Notes under the pieces: generated by a model | Told to the model about the DNA's origin: nothing | Databases searched by the model: none | The model's input: only the letters and a program-made list of their open reading frames with translations | Shown here: positions 1 to 7,840 of the stretch, in pieces | Layout of the letters: each line of letters starts with the position of its first letter | Numbering within the stretch: the first letter of the stretch is position 1 | Program-made: the position numbers and the translations under genes | From: Nonomuraea polychroma | GTDB lineage: Bacteria > Actinomycetota > Actinomycetes > Streptosporangiales > Streptosporangiaceae | Reading direction: 5' to 3' | Assembly (NCBI RefSeq): GCF_004011505.1 | Contig: NZ_SAUN01000001.1 | Coordinates: 6,351,501-6,415,500 of the forward strand | Length of the DNA stretch: 64,000 nucleotides

Positions 1-358
1 CGCGCGGGATCCAGGTCCACTCCGTCACCCGCAGCCGCCGGGCCAGCGCCGCCGCCTCCAGCGCGAGCGGGCGCAGCCCTTCGTTCTTGATTTTCCAGCG
101 GCCCGCCATCTGCTCGATGACCAGCTTCGAGTCCATGCGCACGGCCACCGGGACGCCCTCGCCGCCGAGCCGGAGCACAGCCTGGAGGCCGGCGATCAGC
201 CCGCGGTATTCGGCGACGTTGTTGGTGGTGACGCCGATCGCCTCCGCCGCCTCCGCCAGCACCTGACCGTCCGCGGCGTCCGTGACCACCGCGCCGTAGC
301 CGGCCGGCCCGGGGTTGCCGCGCGAGCCGCCGTCCGCCTCGATGACGTACTGAGTCAC
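1..358 (-). CDS. RNase H domain protein, N-terminal part (cut by window edge)
   Basis: The first 119 residues read as a ribonuclease HI fold, which cleaves RNA in RNA-DNA hybrids. The metal-binding acidic residues are visible: D9 in EADGGSRGNPGPA, E50 in NNVAEY and D76 in RMDSKLV. In actinobacteria this domain is commonly fused to a C-terminal phosphoglycerate-mutase-like acid phosphatase, but that part would lie beyond base 1, so the fusion is only an expectation. The GTG start shares GTGA with the stop of the upstream zinc-ribbon gene, which points to translational coupling in one operon. Partial because of the window edge, not broken. Confidence 0.9.
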   Translation of the reverse strand, partial: MTQYVIEADGGSRGNPGPAGYGAVVTDAADGQVLAEAAEAIGVTTNNVAEYRGLIAGLQAVLRLGGEGVPVAVRMDSKLVIEQMAGRWKIKNEGLRPLALEAAALARRLRVTEWTWIPR

Positions 359-1095
359 AGCCCGGACTCTGCCGTGCGTACGAGGATGCGGCGGCACTCG
401 TCGCAGCGGAGCACCTCGTCGTGAGGGGCGGCCTTGATGCGATTCATCTCGGCGATGGACAGGGCCACCTTGCAGCCCTGGCACCGGCCGCCGCGCAGCA
501 TGGCGGCGCCCACGCCGTATTGGGCCCTGAGCTTCTCGTAAAGCGCCAGCAGGTCGGCAGGGATCTCGCCGACGACGGCGGAGCGTCGGCCCTGGACCTC
601 GGCCGCCTCCTTGTCGATCTCGTTGAGCGCGGCGTCACGCCGGCCCTCCGCGGCGGACACGACAGCGGCCACCTCGTCACGCTGCGCCACCAGGTCGGTC
701 ACCTTGGTGTCCGCGGCCTCCCGGCGTTCCATGATCTCCAGGACGATCTCTTCCAGATCGCCCTGGCGCTTCTGCAGCGAGGCGATCTCGGACTGCAGGC
801 TCGCCAGGTCGCGCGGCGAGGTCACGGCGCCGGAGTCGAGGCGCTTTTGGTCACGGTCGGCGCGTGTGCGCACCGCGTCCACGTCGCTCTCCGCCTTGGC
901 CTGCTCGCGGGCCAGGTCGCTGGCCTCGGTCTGGGCCTCGATGACCTGCGTGGCCAGCCTGGCGTACTGCTTCGACCGCTCGTCGATCTCGGCCAGCTCG
1001 GGAAGGGTGCGGCGGCGGTGGGCCAGCCGATCAATCACGGAGTCCAGCTCTGCCAGGTCGAGCAGTCTCTTCTGGGCTTCAGGGGCTGCTTTCAT
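355..1095 (-). CDS. Coiled-coil protein with C-terminal zinc ribbon (DUF164-like)
   Basis: A 246-residue protein made of a long helical, Glu/Arg/Ala-rich coiled coil (about residues 10-180) followed by a C4 zinc ribbon with CxxC pairs in RCQGCK and RCDECR. This is the build of the conserved actinobacterial family typified by Rv2229c; members are thought to be nucleic-acid-binding, but the exact role is not established. I place the start at the ATG at 1095 (MKAAPEAQ) because GAGG lies 9 nt before it and this avoids overlap with the upstream Nif3 gene; an ATG seven codons earlier (1116) is the alternative. It sits between Nif3 and RNase H, an arrangement I recall as common in actinomycetes. Confidence 0.85.
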   Translation of the reverse strand: MKAAPEAQKRLLDLAELDSVIDRLAHRRRTLPELAEIDERSKQYARLATQVIEAQTEASDLAREQAKAESDVDAVRTRADRDQKRLDSGAVTSPRDLASLQSEIASLQKRQGDLEEIVLEIMERREAADTKVTDLVAQRDEVAAVVSAAEGRRDAALNEIDKEAAEVQGRRSAVVGEIPADLLALYEKLRAQYGVGAAMLRGGRCQGCKVALSIAEMNRIKAAPHDEVLRCDECRRILVRTAESGL

Positions 1096-1097
1096 GA

Positions 1098-1907
1098 TCA
1101 ATATCCTCTTGTCCAAGCATCGGTGACCGTGGCGGAGACACGCGTTTCAACGGTAACGCCACTGGCGTGCAGGATGGACGCCGCGCTGTCCAGCCATGGC
1201 CACTCGGTGGCCCAGTGCGCGGCGTCGATCAGTGCCGGGCCGTCTGCCTCGATGAACTCGCTCGACGGGTGATGGCGCAGGTCGGCCGTGAGGAAGACGT
1301 CCACTCCGGCGGCCGCCGCCGTGCCGAGGAGCGAGTCGCCCGCCCCGCCGCTGACCGCCACGCGGCGTACCGGCCGGGACAGGTCGCCTGCCACGCGGAT
1401 CCCCCACGAGGTCCGCGGCAGCCCTTGGGCGGCCTGGGCCGCGAACTCGCCCAGCGTCGACGGCTCCGGCAACTCCCCGATGCGGCCCAGGCCACGCCAC
1501 GGGTCGTCGGCGAAGGGCTGGAGCGGCACCAGGTCGCCGGTCAGGCCGACGGCTCTGGCCAGCGCGTCCGACACGCCGGGATTGGCGACGTCGGCGTTGG
1601 TGTGGGCGGTGTAGAGGGCGACGTCGTTCTTGATCAGGCTGTGGACGAGCCGCCCCTTGGGGGTGGTCGCGGCCACGCTGGTGGTGCCGCGCAGGTAGAG
1701 AGGGTGGTGGGTGACGACCAGGTCGGCGCCCCACTCCAGGGCCTCATCGGCCACGGCCGCGACCGGGTCGACGGCGAACAACACCCGCCGCACCTTCTGG
1801 GCGGGGTCTCCACAGACCAGGCCGACCGCGTCCCACGACTCGGCCTGGGCGGGCGGGTAGGCCGCCTCGAGCACCTCGATCACGTCCGTCAACGTCACAG
1901 CAGCCAC
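1098..1907 (-). CDS. Nif3-like dinuclear metal-centre protein
   Basis: A 269-residue member of the Nif3/YbgI/YqfO family, hexameric proteins with a two-metal site, often labelled GTP cyclohydrolase type 2-like though the physiological reaction is unsettled. Family motifs are present: the His pair H67-H68 in VVTHHPL, the HTNAD segment, and a C-terminal H...E pair in DAAHWATEW. The length matches the short form without the PII-like insert. The GTG start has no Shine-Dalgarno sequence; instead TAGTCT (1914-1919, minus strand) lies 6 nt before it, which fits a leaderless transcript. It begins an operon with the zinc-ribbon and RNase H genes. Confidence 0.88.
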   Translation of the reverse strand: MAAVTLTDVIEVLEAAYPPAQAESWDAVGLVCGDPAQKVRRVLFAVDPVAAVADEALEWGADLVVTHHPLYLRGTTSVAATTPKGRLVHSLIKNDVALYTAHTNADVANPGVSDALARAVGLTGDLVPLQPFADDPWRGLGRIGELPEPSTLGEFAAQAAQGLPRTSWGIRVAGDLSRPVRRVAVSGGAGDSLLGTAAAAGVDVFLTADLRHHPSSEFIEADGPALIDAAHWATEWPWLDSAASILHASGVTVETRVSATVTDAWTRGY

Positions 1908-1913
1908 CTGCGA

Positions 1914-1919
1914 AGACTA
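1914..1919 (-). promoter_or_regulatory. Leaderless-type -10 element for the Nif3 operon
   Basis: TAGTCT lies 6 nt before the GTG start, matching TANNNT at leaderless spacing. Confidence 0.5.
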
Positions 1920-2015
1920 TCGGCACGCGGGAGGGGTTCGCGGGGCTCTGGAAGGGGTGTCGCCGGTACGGGGGTTCGGCGTACTGTAAGTGGATCCTGA
2001 CACGCGGAGGGCGGC

Positions 2016-3491
2016 ATGGCACCAAACGTCGCGATCGTTGGAGCGGGGTTCGGCGGTCTGTGCATGGCGATTCAGCTCGAAAGGGCGGGGATCCGCTCGT
2101 ACACCGTGTTCGAGAAGGCGCAGGACCTCGGCGGCACGTGGCGGGACAACAGCTATCCCGGGGCGGGCTGCGACATTCCCTCGCACTTGTACTCCTACTC
2201 CTTCGAGAAGTACGCGAGCTGGACCCGCCGTTACCCAGAACAGCCAGAAATCCTCGGATATCTAGAGCATTGCGCCGATAAATACGACATCAGGCGGAAA
2301 ATCCGCTTCGGTACGGAGGTGCGCCGAGCCGTCTTCCACGACTCCCAATGGCGGCTCACCACCGCCCCAGACGCCGGCGACGAGCGTACGGAGACGTTCG
2401 ACGTGATGGTCCTGGGAGTCGGGCAGCTCAACCGGCCCCGCCTCCCGGACATCCCGGGATTGTCGGATTTCACGGGTGTCTCCTTCCACTCCGCCCGCTG
2501 GAACCACGACCACGACCTCACCGGCAGGCGCGTCGCGGTGATCGGGAACGGATCGTCGGCAGCCCAGTTCGTCCCGCGCATCGCCGAGCAGGTCGAGCGG
2601 CTGCACGTCTTCCAGCGCACCCCCAACTGGGTGATCCCCAAGCCGGACGCCACGTTCGGACCGCTCCCGAGGCTCGCGTTCCGCTTCGTCCCCGGCCTCC
2701 AGCGGGCCTACCGCGAGTGGATCTACCGGTACGCCGAGGCCACCCTCTACCCCGCGCTCGCCCAGGGCTGGAGCGCCGGGCTGCTGAAGAAGCGGGCCCT
2801 GCGGCACCTGCGCGACCAGGTTCCCGACCCGGACCTGCGGGCCAAGCTCACGCCCGACTACCCGCCGGGCTGCAAGCGGGTCGTCATCGACAGCACCTTC
2901 TATCCGGCACTGGTCAGGGACAACGTCGAGGTGGTCACCGACAAGATCGTCCGGATCAGGCCGGACGGCGTCGAGACCACCGAGGGCCTGCGCGAGGCCG
3001 ACACGATCGTGTACGCGACCGGCTTCCTGAGCACCGACTTCCTGGCCCCGATGGAGATCGTCGGCCGCGGCGGCCGGTCGCTGCGGGAGCAGTGGGCCGG
3101 CAGGGCGGAGGCATACCTGGGCATCTCCGTGCCGAACTTCCCGAACATGTTCCTGCTGTACGGCCCGAACACGAATCTCGGCCACAACTCCATCGTCTTC
3201 ATGATCGAATGCCAGGTGAACCACGTCATGTCGTGCCTGCCGCACCTCACGGCACACGGCCCCATCGAGGTGCGGCCCGCGGCCATGGCGGCGTGGAGCA
3301 GGCAACTCGACGCGGCGATGGATCGGATGGTGTGGGGCGGAGGCTGCCAGAGCTGGTACAAGACGCCGGAGGGCCGCATCACGAACAACTGGCCCGGCCC
3401 GACGACGCTCTACCGCAGGCTGACGGCCAAGCCGCCGCTGCCCGCCTACCAGCCGGTCGCCGATCAAGCGGTGCGCGACGCCGGGCTATGA
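2016..3491 (+). CDS. Flavin-dependent monooxygenase, Baeyer-Villiger type
   Basis: A 491-residue FAD/NADPH class B monooxygenase. An FAD-binding GAGFGG lies at residues 9-14, the substrate-side signature GTWRDNSYPGAGCD at about 40-53, and a second Rossmann motif GNGSSA at 177-182. The fingerprint that separates Baeyer-Villiger enzymes from other flavin monooxygenases, FxGxxxHxxxW, is present at 152-162 (F152, G154, H158, W162), although the next residue is Asn where Pro or Asp is usual. Such enzymes insert oxygen next to ketones or oxidise amines and sulfides; the substrate cannot be told. The ATG is preceded by a GGAGGGCGG-like ribosome binding site. Confidence 0.85.
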   Translation: MAPNVAIVGAGFGGLCMAIQLERAGIRSYTVFEKAQDLGGTWRDNSYPGAGCDIPSHLYSYSFEKYASWTRRYPEQPEILGYLEHCADKYDIRRKIRFGTEVRRAVFHDSQWRLTTAPDAGDERTETFDVMVLGVGQLNRPRLPDIPGLSDFTGVSFHSARWNHDHDLTGRRVAVIGNGSSAAQFVPRIAEQVERLHVFQRTPNWVIPKPDATFGPLPRLAFRFVPGLQRAYREWIYRYAEATLYPALAQGWSAGLLKKRALRHLRDQVPDPDLRAKLTPDYPPGCKRVVIDSTFYPALVRDNVEVVTDKIVRIRPDGVETTEGLREADTIVYATGFLSTDFLAPMEIVGRGGRSLREQWAGRAEAYLGISVPNFPNMFLLYGPNTNLGHNSIVFMIECQVNHVMSCLPHLTAHGPIEVRPAAMAAWSRQLDAAMDRMVWGGGCQSWYKTPEGRITNNWPGPTTLYRRLTAKPPLPAYQPVADQAVRDAGL

Positions 3492-3510
3492 GCAGGGCGA
3501 GCGCCCGCGA

Positions 3511-3516
3511 TAACGT
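3511..3516 (+). promoter_or_regulatory. Leaderless-type -10 element for the M19 dipeptidase
   Basis: TAACGT, 6 nt before the ATG at 3523. Confidence 0.45.
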
Positions 3517-3522
3517 CCAATC

Positions 3523-4551
3523 ATGACGCTTGCCCTGCACCAGCGTGCCGTCGTGGCCGACACGCACAACGATCTGCTGATGGCCGTCTCCGCCCGGCCG
3601 CCGCAGCAGTGGGCCTCGTTCTTCCGCGAGCGATGGTTGCCCCAGCTCCTCAAGGGCGGGGTCGATCTGCAGGTGCTGCCGGTCTTCATCGACGACCAAT
3701 ATCGGCCGGAGGGCGCGCTGCGGCAGACGCTGCGGATGATCGAGTGCGCGCACGTGCTCGCCGAGGCCAACGCCGACCACGTCCGCATCTGCCTCGACGC
3801 CGACGGCATCGACAGGACGCTCGCCGACGGCAAGATCGCCCTGCTGCTGGCGCTGGAGAGCATGCCGGGCCTGGACGCGAACGTCGAGCTGATCTCGACC
3901 ATGCACCGCCTCGGCGTGCGGGTGGCCTCCATCGCGCACTTCGGCCGCACGCCGCTGGCCGACGGCAGCGGCGAGGACGCCACGGGAAGCGGCCTGACCT
4001 CGCACGGCGTCGCCGCGCTGGCGGAGATGGAGCGGCTCGGCATGGTCTTCGACGTCTCCCACCTGGGCGCCTCCGGTGTGGCACACGTGCTGGAGCTGGC
4101 CACCAAGCCCGTGATGGCCACCCACTCCTCCGCACGCGCCCTGCGCGACCACCACCGCAACCTCACGGACGAGCAGTTGCGCGGGGTGGCCGCCACCGGA
4201 GGCGTGGTCTGCGTCAACTTCTTCGCCCCCTTCCTGGCCGAGCGCGAGGAGGACATGACCCTCGACCGCCTGCTCGACCACATCGAGCACATCGCCGAGG
4301 TCGCCGGCATCGACCACGTGGGCCTCGGCCCGGACTTCATCCGCGAGGTCATGGAGGACCTGACGCCGCCGTGCTGCGAGGACGTGTTCTCACGGGGCGT
4401 GAACCCGAAGTCCGCGGTGCCAGGCCTGGAGGGCCCGGCCGGCCTGCCCATGGTCACCGAGGGCCTGCTCGCCCGCGGCCTGCCGGAGAAGGACGTCATG
4501 AAGATCATCGGGGAGAACGTGCACCGGTTCTTCGGCGAGCTGCTGGCCTGA
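3523..4551 (+). CDS. Membrane dipeptidase family (peptidase M19)
   Basis: A 342-residue zinc dipeptidase of the renal dipeptidase family, within the amidohydrolase fold. Metal-site signatures appear in order: HxD at H15/D17 (ADTHNDLL), a Glu in LALESMPG, a His in the MATHSSARALRDHHRN segment and the C-terminal Asp in HVGLGPDF. Members hydrolyse dipeptides, sometimes with D-residues. No signal peptide or anchor is visible, so the bacterial protein is probably cytoplasmic. It starts 31 bp after the monooxygenase stop and has its own leaderless-type -10 element, so it can be transcribed separately. Confidence 0.88.
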   Translation: MTLALHQRAVVADTHNDLLMAVSARPPQQWASFFRERWLPQLLKGGVDLQVLPVFIDDQYRPEGALRQTLRMIECAHVLAEANADHVRICLDADGIDRTLADGKIALLLALESMPGLDANVELISTMHRLGVRVASIAHFGRTPLADGSGEDATGSGLTSHGVAALAEMERLGMVFDVSHLGASGVAHVLELATKPVMATHSSARALRDHHRNLTDEQLRGVAATGGVVCVNFFAPFLAEREEDMTLDRLLDHIEHIAEVAGIDHVGLGPDFIREVMEDLTPPCCEDVFSRGVNPKSAVPGLEGPAGLPMVTEGLLARGLPEKDVMKIIGENVHRFFGELLA

Positions 4552-4593
4552 TCGGCGGCGCAAACCTCCGACCAGGCCAGGACGCGAACGCGG

Positions 4594-4995
4594 CTAGACG
4601 AGCGGGCTCAGGGCCCTGTCCATCGCGCAGGTGTTGGAGAACTCCTGGTGGTACGCGACCGGCCGGCCGTGCCAGACCCCGCGCACCTTGACCTGGACCG
4701 GTTGATAGACCATCGGGCAGGCGCCGGGATTGACGTCCAGGCGCTCGATGTGCCCGTCGACTGCGCGCAGCGCGTCGCACACCGCGGCCGGACGCGGGTG
4801 GCCACCCTTGTCCGGGTCGCACATGAGCCGCATCGCGTACGCGCCGCCACCGCCGTCGGGAGTGACGGAGATGTGCAGTCTCGCGGCCGCGACGGCGGCG
4901 CCGGCGGGATGTGTGCCGGACGGTGCGGACAGGAACGCGGCGACGCAGATCCCGAGCGCGGCCGTCCTGCGGGCGGCGGTGAGCCCGAAGTTCAT
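4594..4995 (-). CDS. Secreted subtilisin-inhibitor-like (SSI) protease inhibitor
   Basis: A 133-residue precursor with an N-terminal signal peptide (about residues 1-34) and an SSI domain. The four disulfide cysteines are C59, C73, C93 and C123, in the pairs expected for SSI (59-73 and 93-123). The reactive loop ACPMVYQP gives P1 Met95 and P1' Val96, as in the founding inhibitor, so a subtilisin-like serine protease target is likely. The C-terminus ends in ...SPLV instead of the aromatic VFxF-type tail common in the family, a small truncation. AGGGGGG before the ATG is a clear ribosome binding site. Convergent with the dipeptidase gene. Confidence 0.9.
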   Translation of the reverse strand: MNFGLTAARRTAALGICVAAFLSAPSGTHPAGAAVAAARLHISVTPDGGGGAYAMRLMCDPDKGGHPRPAAVCDALRAVDGHIERLDVNPGACPMVYQPVQVKVRGVWHGRPVAYHQEFSNTCAMDRALSPLV

Positions 4996-5018
4996 GGAAA
5001 CCCCCCTGCTTTACGGGT

Positions 5019-5033
5019 GTCCCGACGTGGGAC
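5019..5033. promoter_or_regulatory. Small inverted repeat in a divergent intergenic region
   Basis: GTCCC-GACGT-GGGAC, a perfect 5-bp inverted repeat with a 5-nt centre between the SSI and acetyltransferase genes. It could be an operator; short enough that chance is possible in GC-rich DNA. Confidence 0.25.
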
Positions 5034-5123
5034 GACACACCCATGGATACTACAGACAGTGATGGGATCATGACTGAAGGTGGGTGGCCGTTTCATCGCG
5101 GCGGCACGGCCACAATGGGGGGC

Positions 5124-5909
5124 ATGACCAGGCAGAGCAGCGAGGAAGCGGCGGCGAAGGCCGGCGTGGTGATCAGGGAGTTGCACGAGATCGACGAGTT
5201 CCGTGCGGTCTACCGGCTCTTCGATCACATATGGCACCCCGATCCGCACAATGCGCCCGTCTCCGTGGAGTTGATGATCGGGTTCGCGCACACCGGCAAC
5301 TACGTGGCCGGCGCCTTCGACGGGAGCACGCTCGTCGGCGCGTCCGTCGGGTTCCTGGCCGCCGGCCGGACGTTGCACTCGCACGTGACCGGCGCCGCCC
5401 AGACCGCCCGGGGCATCGGGTACGCGCTGAAGCTGCACCAACGGGACTGGTGCCGGGAGCGCGGGCTGAAGCGGATCACGTGGACGTTCGATCCGCTCGT
5501 ACGGAGGAACGCCCGGTTCAACCTCGTCAAGCTGGGCGCGATGCCGGAGGCGTACCTGGAGGACTTCTACGGGGCGATGGCGGATGCGATCAACGAGGGG
5601 GACGTGTCCGACCGGCTGCTCGCGGTGTGGCAGGTGACGCCGGAGGATCATGGTCCGGATGAGGCGCCCGTGGAGGCGTTGCCCGTCCTGCTGGCCTCCG
5701 AGGGCGAGCGGCCCGTCATCAGAGGGGTGCACGGCGACAGGTTGCTGGTGGGGACACCGCGAGACATCGAGGCGTTGCGGCGGACGGATCCGGCGGCCGC
5801 GAAGGAGTGGCGGACGGCGGTGCGGACCACGCTCGGCGGCCTCATGAGCGGCGGTGCACGGGTGGTGGGATTCACCGGCCGCGGAGAATACGTGATAGCG
5901 GTTAACTAG
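5124..5909 (+). CDS. GNAT-superfamily acyltransferase (COG3375-like)
   Basis: About 261 residues with a single GNAT-like domain; the segment around AQTARGIGYALKLHQRDW is the acyl-CoA pyrophosphate-binding region (G-x-G-x-A-L), followed by WTFDPLVRRNARFNLVKLG, a stretch characteristic of the COG3375 group of predicted acetyltransferases. Substrate unknown. Several in-frame ATGs exist; I chose 5124 because CACAAT lies 7 nt upstream, the same arrangement seen at many other starts here, and because the upstream residues look like non-homologous extension. Divergent from the SSI inhibitor gene. Confidence 0.75.
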   Translation: MTRQSSEEAAAKAGVVIRELHEIDEFRAVYRLFDHIWHPDPHNAPVSVELMIGFAHTGNYVAGAFDGSTLVGASVGFLAAGRTLHSHVTGAAQTARGIGYALKLHQRDWCRERGLKRITWTFDPLVRRNARFNLVKLGAMPEAYLEDFYGAMADAINEGDVSDRLLAVWQVTPEDHGPDEAPVEALPVLLASEGERPVIRGVHGDRLLVGTPRDIEALRRTDPAAAKEWRTAVRTTLGGLMSGGARVVGFTGRGEYVIAVN

Positions 5910-5974
5910 CTATTCCACGAGCGTTTCGGGTCTCTGTAATGTGACGGATAGGTAAGTCGAACAAGGAGATCCGC

Positions 5975-7411
5975 ATGGCGGAGTTCACCCCCACCGTTCC
6001 TGCGCGCGTCCTGCCCCCCGTCACCATCCGTGACCTGCCCGACCCACCCTCCTCCAAGTGGCGCATCATCGGCCCCGGCCTGGTGGGCGCCGGGGTCGGG
6101 CTGGCGTCGGGAGAGTTCATCCTCTGGCCGTACATCGCCTCACAAGTCGGGCTCATCTTCATCTGGGGAGCCGCGATCGGAATCCTCACGCAGTGGTTCC
6201 TCAACATGGAGATCGAGCGCTACACGCTGGCCACCGGCGAGACCGCGCTCACCGGTTTCAGCCGGATGTGGCGGCACTGGGGACTCGTCTTCGTGCTGAT
6301 GACGCTCGGTTCCAACCTGTGGCCGGGCTGGGTGACCAGCTCGGCGACCATGGTGAGTTATCTGACCGGCACGGGTGCGGACAGCGTGCGGTGGATCGCC
6401 ATCGGCATGCTGATCGTGATCGCGCTCGGTCTGACGCTGGCACCAGTGATTTACACCGCGCTGGAACGTGTGATCTTCGTGAAGATCGCGCTGGTGGCGA
6501 CGCTGATCCTGGTCGCCATCGCGGTCGCGATCACGGCCGAGAGCTGGGTCGAGCTCGGCAAGGGGCTCACCGTCGGTGCCGGGTTCCCGGTGCCGCCGCT
6601 GGACTTCGCGCTCCTGATGGGCGCCATCGCCTACGCCGGCGCGGGCGGCGGCCAGAACCTGTGCCAGAGCAACTGGATCCGCGACAAGGGCTTCGGCATG
6701 GGTGCGTACGTCCCGCGCCTGGTCAGCCCGGTGACCGGGCACGAGGAGGCGGCCGCGTCGACCGGCTTCCAGTTCGCGCCCACCAAGGAGAACCTGGCGC
6801 GCTGGCGGCAGTGGTGGCGCTTCGCGAACGTCGAGCAGGCATGGACGTTCGCGATGGTGTCGTTCGTGACGATCGCGCTCATGTCGATGCTGGCGTACTC
6901 CACCGTCTTCGGCAAGGAAGGGCTCGCCAACAGCATCACCTTCCTGAAGGCCGAGGGAGAGGCGCTGCAGAGCCTCGTCGGCCCCTGGTTCGGGGTGCTG
7001 TTCTGGCTGATCGGGGCGCTGGCACTGTTCGCCTCGGCCATGGGCATCGTCGACTACACCTCGCGGCTGGCCTCCGACACGATCAAGACGGTCTACCTGC
7101 GCGACAAGCCCATGTCGGTGAACAAGATCTACTTCTACACCGTCTGGGCGATGGTGCTGGTCGGGATCGGGATCCTGCTGCTGGGCTTCGACCAGCCGCT
7201 GCTCCTGCTGGTGTTCTCGGCGAGCTTCGCGGCCGTGATGATGTTCGTGTACTCGATCCTGCTGATCCGCCTGAACCGGAAGGCGCTGCCCGAGGCCATC
7301 AGGGTGCGCTCGTTCCGGCTGGGGGCGCTGATCTGGTCGGTGGCCTTCTTCGGCACGCTGACCGTGATCGTCGTCATTCAGCAGGCACAGAAGCTGCTCG
7401 GCGGGTCATGA
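5975..7411 (+). CDS. Divergent Nramp-family-like membrane transporter
   Basis: A 478-residue protein with about 11-12 membrane segments. The opening GPGLVGAGVGLASGEF and the sixth-helix region AYAGAGGGQNLCQSNWI align with TM1 and TM6 of the Nramp (SLC11) family of divalent metal transporters. However, the metal-binding TM1 motif DPGN is replaced by ASGE (residues 44-47) and the TM6 MPHN motif by GGQN, so the usual Mn/Fe ligands are missing. The substrate is therefore open: another ion or a non-metal solute. AAGGAG precedes the ATG by 6 nt. It stands alone between the acetyltransferase and the glyoxalase-like remnant. Confidence 0.7.
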   Translation: MAEFTPTVPARVLPPVTIRDLPDPPSSKWRIIGPGLVGAGVGLASGEFILWPYIASQVGLIFIWGAAIGILTQWFLNMEIERYTLATGETALTGFSRMWRHWGLVFVLMTLGSNLWPGWVTSSATMVSYLTGTGADSVRWIAIGMLIVIALGLTLAPVIYTALERVIFVKIALVATLILVAIAVAITAESWVELGKGLTVGAGFPVPPLDFALLMGAIAYAGAGGGQNLCQSNWIRDKGFGMGAYVPRLVSPVTGHEEAAASTGFQFAPTKENLARWRQWWRFANVEQAWTFAMVSFVTIALMSMLAYSTVFGKEGLANSITFLKAEGEALQSLVGPWFGVLFWLIGALALFASAMGIVDYTSRLASDTIKTVYLRDKPMSVNKIYFYTVWAMVLVGIGILLLGFDQPLLLLVFSASFAAVMMFVYSILLIRLNRKALPEAIRVRSFRLGALIWSVAFFGTLTVIVVIQQAQKLLGGS

Positions 7412-7432
7412 CGATCCTCTGAGGCCGCGGCG

Positions 7433-7438
7433 TAGGGT
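7433..7438 (+). promoter_or_regulatory. Leaderless-type -10 element for the VOC gene
   Basis: TAGGGT, 7 nt before the GTG at 7446. Confidence 0.45.
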
Positions 7439-7445
7439 CGGACAG

Positions 7446-7801
7446 GTGATCAACGGAGTGCACCTGATCCTTTACAGCCGCGACGCGGACGCCGACCGGG
7501 CGTTCCTCCGTGACGTCCTCGGCTGTCCGAACGTCGACGCGGGCGGTGGCTGGCTGATCTTCAAGTTGCCGCCCGCTGAGGTCGCCGTGCATCCCACGGA
7601 GGCGACCGAGACGCACCAGCTCTACCTGATGTGCGACGACCTGGAGCGCGCACGATGGCCGAGCTTCGGGCCAAGGGCGTGGAGTTCGCCGACCCGGTCA
7701 GCGACCAGGGATGGGGACTCCTCACGGCGATCATGTTGCCCGGCGGCGGACGCCTCGGGCTGTACGAGCCGCGCCACGCGACGGCGTACGATCTCGGCTG
7801 A
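7446..7801 (+). pseudogene. Frameshifted glyoxalase/VOC-family protein
   Basis: The first frame opens with a VOC half-domain (GVHLILYSRDADADRAFLRDVLG) and runs into MCDDLERA. The second half of the domain (MAELRAKGVEFADP ... LPGGGRLGLYEPRHATAYDLG, stop at 7799-7801) is in another frame. A GC duplication in the GCGCGCAC tract at 7646-7653 would account for the shift; without it the sequence reads DDLERTMAELRAKG and gives a normal protein of about 118 residues. Either a recent mutation or a sequencing error. The reading frame left open continues to 7844 with no family resemblance. Confidence 0.7.
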
Positions 7802-7802
7802 C

Positions 7803-7833
7803 TTGACCTCAACTTTGGTTGAGGAAGCACACT
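7803..7833 (+). promoter_or_regulatory. MerR/SoxR-type operator-promoter
   Basis: TTGACC (7803-7808) is followed by the inverted repeat CCTCAAC-TTTG-GTTGAGG (7807-7824) and a CACACT -10-like element (7828-7833), a -35 to -10 spacing of 19 nt. Dyads of this sequence inside an over-long spacer are typical of MerR-family activators such as SoxR. The ATG of the oxidoreductase follows 7 nt after the -10. No merR gene is adjacent, so the regulator would act from elsewhere. Confidence 0.65.
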
Positions 7834-7840
7834 CGGCCTC

